Assembly: GCF_000813005.1 (NCBI RefSeq)
Contig: NZ_JSYP01000001.1
Span: 62,001 to 126,000 of the forward strand
Source: Flavobacterium sp. KMS
Lineage (GTDB): Bacteria; Bacteroidota; Bacteroidia; Flavobacteriales; Flavobacteriaceae
DNA length: 64,000 bases
Reading direction: 5' to 3'
Below, piece after piece: positions 53,145 through 62,428 of the stretch. The first letter of the stretch is position 1. Each line of letters begins with the position of its first letter. The notes under the pieces were generated by a model. The model was given only the letters and a program-made list of their open reading frames with translations. It ran no database searches and had not been told where the DNA came from. The translations under genes and the position numbers were made by a program.

Positions 53145-53159
53145 TTTAAGATTTTTGAC

Positions 53160-53341
53160 TAACGATTTTTGATTTCATATGTAAAGAAGATGTTTTTTTT
53201 ATTTATTCACACGAAATCTGAAATCGTTAGTTAGCATTCAAAGATATTGTAGTTTAATAGCTTAGATTCTTTGTACCTCTGATACTTCAAAAAAACCTTT
53301 CTCACTTAGAACCTCAGCAACTTAGAATCTTAGCATCTTTA
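53160..53341. repeat. inverted repeats downstream of the small membrane gene
   Basis: GACTAACGATTTTTGATTTC near 53158 is inverted as GAAATCTGAAATCGTTAGTTA near 53213, a hairpin of over 15 bp. A CTTAGAACCTCAGCAACTTAG type repeat follows to 53341. The GATTTTTGATTTCAGAT piece also occurs near 43590. Confidence 0.7.
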
Positions 53342-53346
53342 AAAAA

Positions 53347-54507
53347 CTATTCGTTCTCCCCGATCTTATTGACCATAAAAATCATAAGTCCGCCTAGACA
53401 AGCCATAATCAAGAAGGCCCATTTCATGTTTAGAAATTCGGATATAAAACCAACCATTGGTGGCACTATTAAAAAACCAAGATATCCAATAGTCGAAATA
53501 GAGGTTAATGCTGAGCCATTACTCAAGGTTTTTGATTGTCCGGCAATACTAAAAACCAACGGAACAACACAAGAAACTCCAATCCCAATTAAGAGATATC
53601 CAAATATTGTTGGGTAAATAAAAGGGAATAAAAAGCAAATTAAAAATCCTATTGTGATAAAAATTCCGCTGTAAAACAAGATGCGTTTTACACCTAGTTT
53701 TTGTACTGCATAATCTCCAAAAAAACGACCTAAAGTAACAGCTGTCATAAAAAACACAAATGCTGCCGTAGTAAGTTTTGAAGAAGCGTGTAATACATTC
53801 TGGAAATATATTCCGCTCCAGTCATACATCGTATTTTCGCATGCCATCGAAACAAAACAGATTAAAGCAAACTTTATCAGGTTTTTATCTGGCATCGAAA
53901 AGAATTTCTTTTTATCCGGAATTGGTTCTGTATGAATACTCATTGGGTAAAAACAGGCTGTAATCGCCATCATAGCAATACTTATTCCTAGTAAATGATA
54001 TGATGCTGCAATATTTTGAGCCACCATAACATATCCTAAACCTGCTCCTGCAAATCCTGCCAAACTCCAAACGGCATGAAATCGTGTCATAATCGATTTT
54101 GGATACAGTTTCTGAACTTCTAAAGCTTGTGCATTCATAGACAAATTAAGGATGTTCCGCGAAGCTCCAAATATCAATAGGATAATTACCAACTGCCAAA
54201 CAAAAGCGCTAAACCCAGGTAATGCCAAAACAATATTAAATAAAACTGCCCCAAGAAGCATACAATACCTACTGCTGTATTTATTTAATAACTTTCCTGT
54301 AAATGGCATTGTAAACATTAAGCCTATCGGAAATGCAAATAAAACAGCTCCAAATTCTGCTTCGCTCAAACCTAATTGTGCTTTTATATTTGGGATACGA
54401 GACGCCCAAGATGAATATCCGAATCCTGATACAAAGAAAAATACGGTATTGGCTAGTCTAAATCCTTTTGGGGAATTCTGTAATTTCTTAAAATAAGATA
54501 CAATCAT
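53347..54507 (-). CDS. MFS transporter
   Basis: The 386-aa protein has 12 predicted membrane helices and the MFS inter-helix signature GKLLNKYSSRYCMLLGAV near residues 72-89 (the loop 2-3 motif with Arg/Lys). The N-terminal NTVFFFVSGFGYSSWASRIPNIKAQLGLSEAEFG is typical of the YbjJ/fucose-permease-like branch. It lies divergent from the siderophore-receptor gene at 54784, so it could export or import a siderophore or related compound, but direction cannot be told. Confidence 0.9.
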   Translation of the reverse strand: MIVSYFKKLQNSPKGFRLANTVFFFVSGFGYSSWASRIPNIKAQLGLSEAEFGAVLFAFPIGLMFTMPFTGKLLNKYSSRYCMLLGAVLFNIVLALPGFSAFVWQLVIILLIFGASRNILNLSMNAQALEVQKLYPKSIMTRFHAVWSLAGFAGAGLGYVMVAQNIAASYHLLGISIAMMAITACFYPMSIHTEPIPDKKKFFSMPDKNLIKFALICFVSMACENTMYDWSGIYFQNVLHASSKLTTAAFVFFMTAVTLGRFFGDYAVQKLGVKRILFYSGIFITIGFLICFLFPFIYPTIFGYLLIGIGVSCVVPLVFSIAGQSKTLSNGSALTSISTIGYLGFLIVPPMVGFISEFLNMKWAFLIMACLGGLMIFMVNKIGENE

Positions 54508-54674
54508 CTTGCAAATTTCAATTTATAAAAGCTGCAAAATTAAGCTTTATTAAGTGTTATCCCATTGCTTACTGAAAGTAAAAGAAGTAACTACCTCATA
54601 AATAAAAATATAATTCGCCTATTTTTTTAATTCAATCTTAAAATTTTCATATAAATATTTCAAAATATTATTAA

Positions 54675-54696
54675 TAATTAGTCTAAATAAGCATTG
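54675..54696 (+). promoter_or_regulatory. candidate Fur-like operator upstream of the 54784 receptor
   Basis: The 22 bases contain TAATTAGTCTAAATAAGC, nearly the same as 58102-58123 before the second receptor gene. TCTAAATAA half-sites with a TTATTTAGA counterpart are typical of iron-regulated Bacteroidota promoters. It lies about 90 bases before the ATG. Confidence 0.6.
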
Positions 54697-54783
54697 TTAA
54701 ACAAATATTAAATTTTACATTTGCTGCATATTTCAAAAACCAAACACAATTTAAACCTAAAACTAAATTTTATATTTTAAATA

Positions 54784-57204
54784 ATGAAATATCTAAACCA
54801 ACAAATAACTAAAATATTATTTATTGTAGTTTTATTTTTCTTTGCAATAACAGCCGTTTCTGCTCAGGAATCTGGTAACATCAAAGGAAAAGTCCTTACA
54901 AACGACAACAAACCTGCCGAAGGAGTATCTATCTCTATTAAAGGGGTAAACAAAGCAACTATCGCAGATAATGATGGTGTTTTCGAAATAAAAAAGGTAC
55001 CTGTAGGAACACAAACATTAATTATAACCTTGGTAGGATATAATGATGTTGAGCAAGAAGTTACTGTTGCTGCTGGAGAAACGATTACTACAAATGTTCA
55101 ACTTACTTTATCTAATACGGAGCTAAACCAAGTTGTGGTTTTAAGTAATAAAAGTGCTTTTAAGACTAACAGAGTTTCATCATCACTTCGCTTACAATCG
55201 GCAATTATAGAAATCCCGCAAAACATTCAGGTTATTACTGGAAAATTAATTCAAGACCAACAAATTTATGATATGCTCGAAGGAGTTACTCGTAATGTGA
55301 GTGGTGTAACAAGGGTAGAACATTGGGACACTTATGCCAATATCATGATGAGAGGTAGCCAGGTTGCAGCTTTTAGAAATGGTATGAACGTAAGTACCGA
55401 TTGGGGACCTCTTACTGAAGATATGAGTATGGTAGAACGTATTGAATTTGTAAAAGGACCAGCTGGATTTATGATGGCTAACGGAAACCCAAGCGGATTT
55501 TATAATGTGGTTACCAAAAAACCAAGCGGACGTACAAAAGGAGAAATGAATCTTACTTTGGGAAGCTTTGATATGTATAGAGGAACTCTTGATCTTGATG
55601 GAAAATTATCTAAGGATGGGAAATTATTGTATCGAATCAATGTAATGGGACAAATGAAAGAAAGTCACCGCGATTATGATTACAACAACCGCTACTCTAT
55701 TGCGCCTGTATTAAAATATCTTGTTGACGATAAAACATCTATTACTTTAGAATATACTCAACAATTCTCGCAAGTAAATATAATTGGTTCTAACTATGTT
55801 TTCTCTAATAAACAGTTTGCCGAATTGCCTAGGAGTTTCACAACTGGAGAACCTAATTTTGATCCAACCAACATGAATGACAAAAGCATTTTGGCAATTT
55901 TAGAACATAAACTTGATCAAAATTGGAAATTCACTGCTCAAGGTGCTTATTTTAATTACAAGCAAGAAGGAATGTCGATGTGGCCAGCTTGGAATGCATT
56001 CGATCCAGATCCTAGCCTAGGCGTTAAAAGTGGTATTTTGCATCGTAAAGTTTCTATATGGGATGTTTTAGGAATAACCAAAACGGGACAAATGTTTGTA
56101 AATGGCGAAGTAAAAACTGGTCCTATAAACCACAAAATATTAGGTGGACTAGACATGAGCGATAAATTATATTATCATGACTGGAGCCAATCTGCGGATC
56201 TTAATGGTTATGATGCAGATGGAAACATTGTTCCTTTTGATATTTACAACCCGATACATGGAAATGTTCCTGCTGATAAAATGCCTAAATTCGACAGAAG
56301 CAAAGATATTAGAGAAAGAGGTGTTCAATACCAAAATGGATACACTGGTTTTTATGTACAAGATGAACTTGGAATGTTTGAAGATAAACTTCGTGTAACA
56401 GTTGCAGGGCGTTATACAACTTTAAAAACTTCAACTGCTTATACAGGTTCTTTTAAAGATAGTAAATTTACTCCACGTTTAGGAATTAGTTATTCTATCG
56501 ATAAAAATACTGCCGCTTACTTTGTAAGAGACGAAGCTTTTACCGAAAACTACGGAACCGACTGGCAAGGGAATAGTTTTGACCCTCAAACAGGGACAAA
56601 TATAGAATTAGGATTAAAAAGAGATTGGCTAAATGGAAAATGGAATTCTGTAATTTCGGCTTACCAAATCACTAAAAATAATGTACTAACTGCAGATCCT
56701 GAACATTCGACTAGTGCTAAACAATATAGCAGACAAAGCGGACAACAAAAAGTAAAAGGATTTGACCTTGATATTAGAGGGCAAATTATTCGTAATGTAG
56801 ATGTAGTTATCAATTATGCCTTTACCCAAGCAAAAGTTACTCAAGATTCTGATCCCGCTTTAGTAGGTACACAAGTTCCAGGTACATCAAAACACATCCA
56901 AAACACTTGGATTAATTATAAAATGGATCACGGTGCATTAAATGGTTTTGGACTTTCATTAGGATACCAATATCAAATAGACAGATCTCCTTGGTTTGTA
57001 TCTAATAGTTCTCAACAAAACTTACCAGATTATTTCCGTTTAGATGGTGGTGTTACTTACCAAAAAGGAAAAATCTCTTTTAACGTAATAGTAAACAACA
57101 TTTTAAACAAATATCTATATTCAGGAGGAATCTATAACGGTTACTATGATTGGCAAACCGAAGCAGGAACCAATGCACGTTTAACTGTTGCCTATAAATT
57201 TTAA
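54784..57204 (+). CDS. TonB-dependent siderophore receptor with CarboxypepD_reg-like domain
   Basis: The 806-aa outer-membrane receptor has a signal peptide, an N-terminal CarboxypepD_reg-like domain (residues ~28-113, GNIKGKVLTNDNKPAEGVSISIKG), a plug domain (~120-240, VEHWDTYANIMMRGSQVAAFRNG and MVERIEFVKGPAGFMM) and a 22-strand barrel ending in LTVAYKF. It takes up a ferric siderophore or other large ligand using TonB energy. A predicted Fur-type operator lies upstream, and a DUF4198-like protein gene follows 46 bases later. Confidence 0.93.
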   Translation: MKYLNQQITKILFIVVLFFFAITAVSAQESGNIKGKVLTNDNKPAEGVSISIKGVNKATIADNDGVFEIKKVPVGTQTLIITLVGYNDVEQEVTVAAGETITTNVQLTLSNTELNQVVVLSNKSAFKTNRVSSSLRLQSAIIEIPQNIQVITGKLIQDQQIYDMLEGVTRNVSGVTRVEHWDTYANIMMRGSQVAAFRNGMNVSTDWGPLTEDMSMVERIEFVKGPAGFMMANGNPSGFYNVVTKKPSGRTKGEMNLTLGSFDMYRGTLDLDGKLSKDGKLLYRINVMGQMKESHRDYDYNNRYSIAPVLKYLVDDKTSITLEYTQQFSQVNIIGSNYVFSNKQFAELPRSFTTGEPNFDPTNMNDKSILAILEHKLDQNWKFTAQGAYFNYKQEGMSMWPAWNAFDPDPSLGVKSGILHRKVSIWDVLGITKTGQMFVNGEVKTGPINHKILGGLDMSDKLYYHDWSQSADLNGYDADGNIVPFDIYNPIHGNVPADKMPKFDRSKDIRERGVQYQNGYTGFYVQDELGMFEDKLRVTVAGRYTTLKTSTAYTGSFKDSKFTPRLGISYSIDKNTAAYFVRDEAFTENYGTDWQGNSFDPQTGTNIELGLKRDWLNGKWNSVISAYQITKNNVLTADPEHSTSAKQYSRQSGQQKVKGFDLDIRGQIIRNVDVVINYAFTQAKVTQDSDPALVGTQVPGTSKHIQNTWINYKMDHGALNGFGLSLGYQYQIDRSPWFVSNSSQQNLPDYFRLDGGVTYQKGKISFNVIVNNILNKYLYSGGIYNGYYDWQTEAGTNARLTVAYKF

Positions 57205-57250
57205 TCCCCATAAAAATTAAAAACAAAAATTAACTTAAATATTTTACATC

Positions 57251-57973
57251 ATGAAATTAAGCTCTTTAAAAACGCTATTAGTATTATTAACCCTTATACT
57301 AAGCCCACAATTATTTGCTCACGCTCTTTGGATCGAAACTAAAGCAACTGGAACAAAAGGGAAACCACAAGAAATTTCAATATACTTTGGTGAATTCTCA
57401 GATAATGATATTACTCCTGCTGCTAAATGGTTTTCTGATTTAAAAGATTTCTCTTTAGTATTGATAAGCCCATCTAAAAAAGAAATCAAATTAACTCCAA
57501 CAGCTTTAGAGAAAAAATACCAAGCCTTTTTTACTCCAGAGGAAGATGGAGTTTATACAGTAGTAATGCAACATACTGTAAAGGATGTATACGGTACAAT
57601 GAAATTAGATTATAACTCAAGCGCCAATGTTGTTGTTGGGAACAAAACTGCAGGTAATAATGCTACAGCAAACAAAAATACAATCGGTGTGTTTTCTGAA
57701 AGTGCTGATGTAGCTAAGAAAAATGTAAAAATATCTGGATTTGCATTATATGAAGGTGCTGCTGCCAAAAAACAAAAAATTAAAGTAATTGCTCCAAACG
57801 GTTGGGAAAAAGAATTATATACTGACGAAAAAGGACAATTTGAATTCACTCCTATTTGGTCTGGTCAATATATGGTAGAATTTGCTCATACAGAAACAAG
57901 TGCTGGAGAACACAATGGAAAAAAGTATGACGAAATCTGGAAAATGGCAACTTACTCAATTGAAGTTAAATAA
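57251..57973 (+). CDS. DUF4198-like periplasmic protein
   Basis: The 240-aa protein has a signal peptide ending near LFAHALW and the DUF4198 pattern (ALWIETK..TKGKPQEISIYFGEF, SLVLISPSKKEIKL, DGVYTVVMQHTVKDVYG). The family is linked to nickel/cobalt and iron uptake, perhaps as periplasmic binding or accessory proteins. The C-terminal ~80 residues add a carboxypeptidase-regulatory-like beta-sandwich (KVIAPNGWEKELYTDEKGQFEFTP). It shares an operon with the upstream receptor and ends at a terminator. Confidence 0.85.
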   Translation: MKLSSLKTLLVLLTLILSPQLFAHALWIETKATGTKGKPQEISIYFGEFSDNDITPAAKWFSDLKDFSLVLISPSKKEIKLTPTALEKKYQAFFTPEEDGVYTVVMQHTVKDVYGTMKLDYNSSANVVVGNKTAGNNATANKNTIGVFSESADVAKKNVKISGFALYEGAAAKKQKIKVIAPNGWEKELYTDEKGQFEFTPIWSGQYMVEFAHTETSAGEHNGKKYDEIWKMATYSIEVK

Positions 57974-58024
57974 CTTAATTCCTTAAAAAGGAGTTTTTAT
58001 AGCATCTTTTTATATAAAAAAAGT

Positions 58025-58056
58025 AAAACCTTGTTTGTATAAACAAGGTTTTGTTA
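58025..58056 (+). terminator. terminator of the receptor-DUF4198 operon
   Basis: AAAACCTTGTTT and AAACAAGGTTTT form a 12-bp stem around a four-base loop. Confidence 0.8.
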
Positions 58057-58101
58057 TTTATACGCTAAACCAAACCTTAAAAATTTGTTAAAAACTATGC
58101 G

Positions 58102-58123
58102 TAATTAATCTAAATAAGCTTTG
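58102..58123 (+). promoter_or_regulatory. candidate Fur-like operator upstream of the 58185 receptor
   Basis: TAATTAATCTAAATAAGC here matches the 54675 site except for one base in the middle. It is 62 bases before the ATG at 58185. Confidence 0.6.
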
Positions 58124-58184
58124 ATTATTCAATCATAGACATTACTTTTGCGGCGTTATTTTTTTTTATTCCAAATAAACAAAC

Positions 58185-60440
58185 ATGAAACATATTTTAT
58201 TGCCTACTCTAGGCTTATTATTCGGTCTAACAGGTTTTGCACAAGGGAGAGCAAACACAGTCGAAAATCGTGATACTGCCACAGCAATTACTGATACTGT
58301 AAAAAACAAAAAAGGAGAAATTCTTAACGAAGTTGTAATTACAGCCAATAAACAAAGAAAACCCGTAACTGCAGTACGTTCAGGCATCAAAGTTATGGAT
58401 CTTCCACAAAGTGTACAAGTAATAGACAATGTAGTAATCGAACAACAACAAGCTATTAGATTAAGCGACGTAATAAAAAATGTAAATGGAGTTTATGTAG
58501 GATCAGCTCGTGGTGGTGCTCAGGAATCTTTTTTCTCCAGAGGTTACGATATGTCTACAAATAATATGTTTAAAAACGGATTCCGCGTAAACAGTGGAGT
58601 TATGCCTGAAGTTTCTTCTCTTGAAAAAGTAGAAGTCTTAAAAGGAGGCTCGGCTTTATTATTTGGAAATGTTAATCCAGGGGGAATCTTAAACATGGTT
58701 ACCAAAGCACCTTCTTTTAAAAGTGGTGGAGAAGTATCTATGCAAATGGGAAGCTACTCATTTTACAAACCAACAGTTGATTTTTATGGCCCTTTAAGTG
58801 ATGTTGTTGCCTATAGATTTACTGGTTCTTACGAAAATTCAGAAAGCTTTAGAGATATAGTAAAAAGAGAACGTTATTACATCAATCCCTCTTTCTTATT
58901 TAAAATAAGTAATAAAACAGACATTACATTACAAGGAGATTATTTGCATGATGATTGGACTCCAGATTTTGGAACAGGTGCAATAGATAAAGATATTGCT
59001 GATGTACCTCGTAATAAATATTTAGGCGCATTGTGGTCTAATGGAACGACACAACAAACTACTATTTCGGCATTATTAAATCATAATTTTAATGACAATT
59101 GGAAATTCAATTTCAATACTTCATTCCAGAATTTTGACAGAAAATCTAAAGGAACTGAACGTGTCTCAATTGATCCTAAAATACCTAATTACGTTTATGG
59201 TGACTGGAACAGACCATTAGGACAAAATAAAGCTTTAGAACAAATAATTGGTGAGCAATTTAGTTTACAAGGAACTTTTAATACTGGAAGAGTAAAACAT
59301 CAATTATTTACAGGAGTTGATTTAGAGAATTCATATACACAAGCATTTACATATGCTTTTAATCCTGCAATCTATGATAAGATAAATATTTTTAACTTCA
59401 ATTACGACCAAGAGAGGACTGACATCCCAAATGCAGATATCACAAAGATTGTAAAAACAGATACAAATCGTTTTGGTATTTATTTCCAGGATTTAATTTC
59501 AATCACAGAACAGTTCAAAGTTTTAGCAGGATTACGTTGGTCTTGGCAAGAAGCAAAAGCCGAAACGCAACAACTTAATGTAAAAACTAAGCAACTTGAA
59601 ACTTTACCAGAAGTTGCTCCTTTGACTGATCAAGCATTCTCTCCAAAAGTGGGATTAATTTATCAGCCTACTAAAGACATGTCTTTATTTGCAAGTTACT
59701 CAAGCTCATTTACTCCAAATATAGGATTTACATATAATAACGAACCTCTAGATCCTTCAATTATTGATCAATATGAAGTTGGTGTGAAAAAGGATTTTTG
59801 GAACGGAGCATTAAGTACAAACATTACTGTTTACCAAATCACAAATGATAATTTAGTTCAGACTGCTGAGCTAAATCTTGATGGTACACCTAACACAAAT
59901 GCTAACCTAAAAGTGTTAAGTGGAGAAACAAAAAGTAAAGGTATAGAGATTGATATTACAGCAAGACCTGTTGACGGTTTAAGCATCATCGCTGGTTATA
60001 GCTATAATGACATGCGTTATACCAAAACATCTGGAAAACCTGGAAGTTTTGTAGAAGGAGACCGTTTGGCAAGAACTCCAGCAAATACTGCTAACTTAAG
60101 CTTTTTCTATACATTACAAACTGGCTTGTTAAAAGGTGTTTCTATTGGAGCAATCGGAAATTATATCGGAGATAGAATTGGTGGTTGGAATAGCCAATAT
60201 GTTGAAGTTGTTGACCCAAATGACTCTACAGCCAAAATACTTACAATCAACGACAGAGAAATTCCTTTAAAAGGATATACTACAATTGACGTATCAGCAG
60301 GTTACGAATGGAACAAATTCTCAATCTTATGTAAATTATCAAATATTACAAACGAATTAAACTATACAGTTCACGAGAATTATAGTGTGAATCCAATTGC
60401 ACCTCGTCAAGTAATGACAAGCTTAAGATATAAATTCTAA
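58185..60440 (+). CDS. TonB-dependent siderophore receptor
   Basis: The 751-aa outer-membrane receptor has a signal peptide, no CarboxypepD_reg domain, a plug (residues ~48-180: VMDLPQSVQVIDN, FFSRGYDMSTNNMFKNG, LEKVEVLKGGSALLFGNVNPGGILNMVTK) and a full barrel ending in MTSLRYKF. It imports ferric siderophores; with the 54784 receptor it gives the cell two entry routes. A Fur-type site lies upstream, and a strong terminator follows. Confidence 0.94.
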   Translation: MKHILLPTLGLLFGLTGFAQGRANTVENRDTATAITDTVKNKKGEILNEVVITANKQRKPVTAVRSGIKVMDLPQSVQVIDNVVIEQQQAIRLSDVIKNVNGVYVGSARGGAQESFFSRGYDMSTNNMFKNGFRVNSGVMPEVSSLEKVEVLKGGSALLFGNVNPGGILNMVTKAPSFKSGGEVSMQMGSYSFYKPTVDFYGPLSDVVAYRFTGSYENSESFRDIVKRERYYINPSFLFKISNKTDITLQGDYLHDDWTPDFGTGAIDKDIADVPRNKYLGALWSNGTTQQTTISALLNHNFNDNWKFNFNTSFQNFDRKSKGTERVSIDPKIPNYVYGDWNRPLGQNKALEQIIGEQFSLQGTFNTGRVKHQLFTGVDLENSYTQAFTYAFNPAIYDKINIFNFNYDQERTDIPNADITKIVKTDTNRFGIYFQDLISITEQFKVLAGLRWSWQEAKAETQQLNVKTKQLETLPEVAPLTDQAFSPKVGLIYQPTKDMSLFASYSSSFTPNIGFTYNNEPLDPSIIDQYEVGVKKDFWNGALSTNITVYQITNDNLVQTAELNLDGTPNTNANLKVLSGETKSKGIEIDITARPVDGLSIIAGYSYNDMRYTKTSGKPGSFVEGDRLARTPANTANLSFFYTLQTGLLKGVSIGAIGNYIGDRIGGWNSQYVEVVDPNDSTAKILTINDREIPLKGYTTIDVSAGYEWNKFSILCKLSNITNELNYTVHENYSVNPIAPRQVMTSLRYKF

Positions 60441-60462
60441 GAAACATTTAGTTTCTCTTAAT

Positions 60463-60516
60463 AAAAACCTTTTTCTGAAATTTTCATTTAATGAAAATCA
60501 GAAAAAGGTTTTTGAT
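60463..60516 (+). terminator. terminator of the 58185 receptor gene
   Basis: AAAACCTTTTTCTGA (60464-60478) and TCAGAAAAAGGTTTT (60499-60513) form a 15-bp stem; TTTTCAT/ATGAAAA makes an inner stem. Confidence 0.85.
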
Positions 60517-60645
60517 TTTAGTCAAATATAAATATTCAACCAAGGTTAGCTTTAAACTCAGAAATTAGAAACTAGCATCGAACGTTTTTCCCGCTTGCAT
60601 TCTTGTTTTTACTAGCTTAATTCCTATTCCTTATCATAAAGATTC

Positions 60646-60677
60646 AACCTCGTTTATTACTAAACGAGGTTTTTTGT
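60646..60677 (+). terminator. second terminator in the 60441-60757 gap
   Basis: AACCTCGTTTA and TAAACGAGGTT form an 11-bp stem with a T6 run. It is 130 bases after the receptor terminator with no gene between, so a short transcript may end here; the sequence 60520-60640 otherwise shows nothing recognisable. Confidence 0.75.
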
Positions 60678-60757
60678 TTTAAAGAAAAGTACATTTAATT
60701 ATATTACTTTTGCCAAGCAAATAATCCGAACCTCAACATCCGACAAAAATTCTAAAT

Positions 60758-62071
60758 ATGATAGACTCCAAAAAGAACCAATTAAAAAAAAGCCTTGGGC
60801 TAAGTTTTAATATTGCGGTATTAATTGGAGGTACTATAGGAGTTGGAATTTTGCGCACACCGGGTACAATTGCGGGATTATTAGATAATTACTGGCTCAT
60901 TATAGCTTCTTGGCTTTTTGGAGGATTGTTTGTCTTAATTGGAGCCAATTCCTATGCCGAACTAGCTACTATGCTCCCTAAAGCTGGAGGATCCTATAAT
61001 TATATAAAAAGAGCTTTTGGCAACTATGCAGGTTTTCTCTCGGGTTGGTTTGATTATATTACCAATGTAATTCCGCCTGCTTTTTACTGTATTGTTATCA
61101 GCGAATATATCATTATTTTATTTCCAAGTCTGCAAAACTACTCAACAACAATTGCCATCTCATTATTAATAGCATTTGTATTATTACATTTAAGTGGCGT
61201 AAAAAATGGGAGTATTATCCAACAAATTACCAGCTTCATTAAAGTGATTTGTTTTGTTGCCTTAGTGGTTGCTTGTTTTATGTATTCGGGAGTAAAATTA
61301 GCTCCGATTCAAAAAGATAATTCAATCTTTCAGATTGGTATTTTATTTGGATTATTTAAATCACTTCAGCTTATTATCGGAACATATAACGGCTGGAATA
61401 GCGTTTGCTTTTTTGCAGAAGAAAATGATGATCCGAGTAAAAACATTCCGAAATCATTATTTAGCGGCGTACTGCTTGTAATTGCTATTTATGTTTTAGT
61501 AAACATTGCTTTTTTACATGTTTTACCACTTGAAACTGTGGCAAAATCTAATTTGGTTGCTGCCGATGTGGCAAATATTATCTTCGGAAAAAATGGTGCT
61601 ATAATAGTAACAGTCATTTCTATTTTTTCTCTAATTAGTATCTTGAATGCATTCATGATGATACCGCCAAGAATTTTATACGGATTAAGTCGTGATGGTT
61701 TTTTTATCAAAAAAGGAACTGCGGTAAACAAAGGAGGAACTCCAATTGTTGCTCTTTTGGTTTCCTCATTATTTAGTTTATTCTTAATTTGTATCGGCTC
61801 GTTTGAAGTCTTATTTTCCTTTGCAGCCTTCACCTCTATTATTGTTTGGGGATTAGCTTATTTTTCGCTTCTTAAACTAAGAATTTCAGAACCTGATTTA
61901 CCAAGAACTTATCGTTCTTTTTGGTATCCATGGACTACTATTTTGGCTATTTTGGTATCGTTAGCACTATTAATAGGATTTATATATAGCGATCCTAAAA
62001 GCTTTATAATTATAGTTGGTATCACCTTGATTTCTTATCCTTTATTTTTGGTTTTGACTAAAAAGAAGTAA
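60758..62071 (+). CDS. amino acid/polyamine/organocation (APC) family permease
   Basis: The 437-aa protein has 12 membrane helices and APC signatures: SFNIAVLIGGTIGVGILRTPG in the first helix, the GGLFVLIGANSYAELATMLPKAGGSYNYI loop and the GWNSVCFFAEENDDPSKNIPKSLF helix-6 region. It exchanges or symports an amino acid; the substrate is not deducible from sequence. It is transcribed alone towards the valS terminator. Confidence 0.93.
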   Translation: MIDSKKNQLKKSLGLSFNIAVLIGGTIGVGILRTPGTIAGLLDNYWLIIASWLFGGLFVLIGANSYAELATMLPKAGGSYNYIKRAFGNYAGFLSGWFDYITNVIPPAFYCIVISEYIIILFPSLQNYSTTIAISLLIAFVLLHLSGVKNGSIIQQITSFIKVICFVALVVACFMYSGVKLAPIQKDNSIFQIGILFGLFKSLQLIIGTYNGWNSVCFFAEENDDPSKNIPKSLFSGVLLVIAIYVLVNIAFLHVLPLETVAKSNLVAADVANIIFGKNGAIIVTVISIFSLISILNAFMMIPPRILYGLSRDGFFIKKGTAVNKGGTPIVALLVSSLFSLFLICIGSFEVLFSFAAFTSIIVWGLAYFSLLKLRISEPDLPRTYRSFWYPWTTILAILVSLALLIGFIYSDPKSFIIIVGITLISYPLFLVLTKKK

Positions 62072-62163
62072 AAGATTCATTTATATCCATATATGGGCAT
62101 AAACTAGTCATTTCTAACAAAGTATATAGAACCTATTTTACACGTTCCCAATACTCTCAAACT

Positions 62164-62266
62164 TGTCTTTCTGAGGTACGAAGAATCTCCATAAGTAGCT
62201 CCGCATAGAAAAGAATTCAATCTTTATAGAGTTTCTCGCGGAGATTCTTTGTACCTCAGAAAGACA
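62164..62266. repeat. 103-bp palindromic element with 16-bp perfect terminal inverted repeats
   Basis: TGTCTTTCTGAGGTAC (62164-62179) is repeated inverted at 62251-62266 with no mismatch. Inside, GAATCTCC/GGAGATTC arms continue the dyad. A diverged copy is at 7595-7685. It is MITE-like or a REP-type hairpin; no coding capacity. Confidence 0.85.
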
Positions 62267-62375
62267 ATATTGTGTCTACTTTATAGAATTACTTGCTGAA
62301 TTGCTCATGGCGTTACTTCCTAAATTCATTTTCACTTCTTTTCTCCTACTATAAAAACAAATAATAGCAAAAAAA

Positions 62376-62410
62376 AGAGAGACTGTCTTTAAGGGACAGT
62401 CTCTCTATAT
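62376..62410 (-). terminator. valS terminator
   Basis: AGAGAGACTGTC (62376-62387) and GACAGTCTCTCT (62395-62406) form a perfect 12-bp stem with A- and T-runs on the sides. Confidence 0.85.
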
Positions 62411-62428
62411 TAAAAGAAAATCTAGTTC

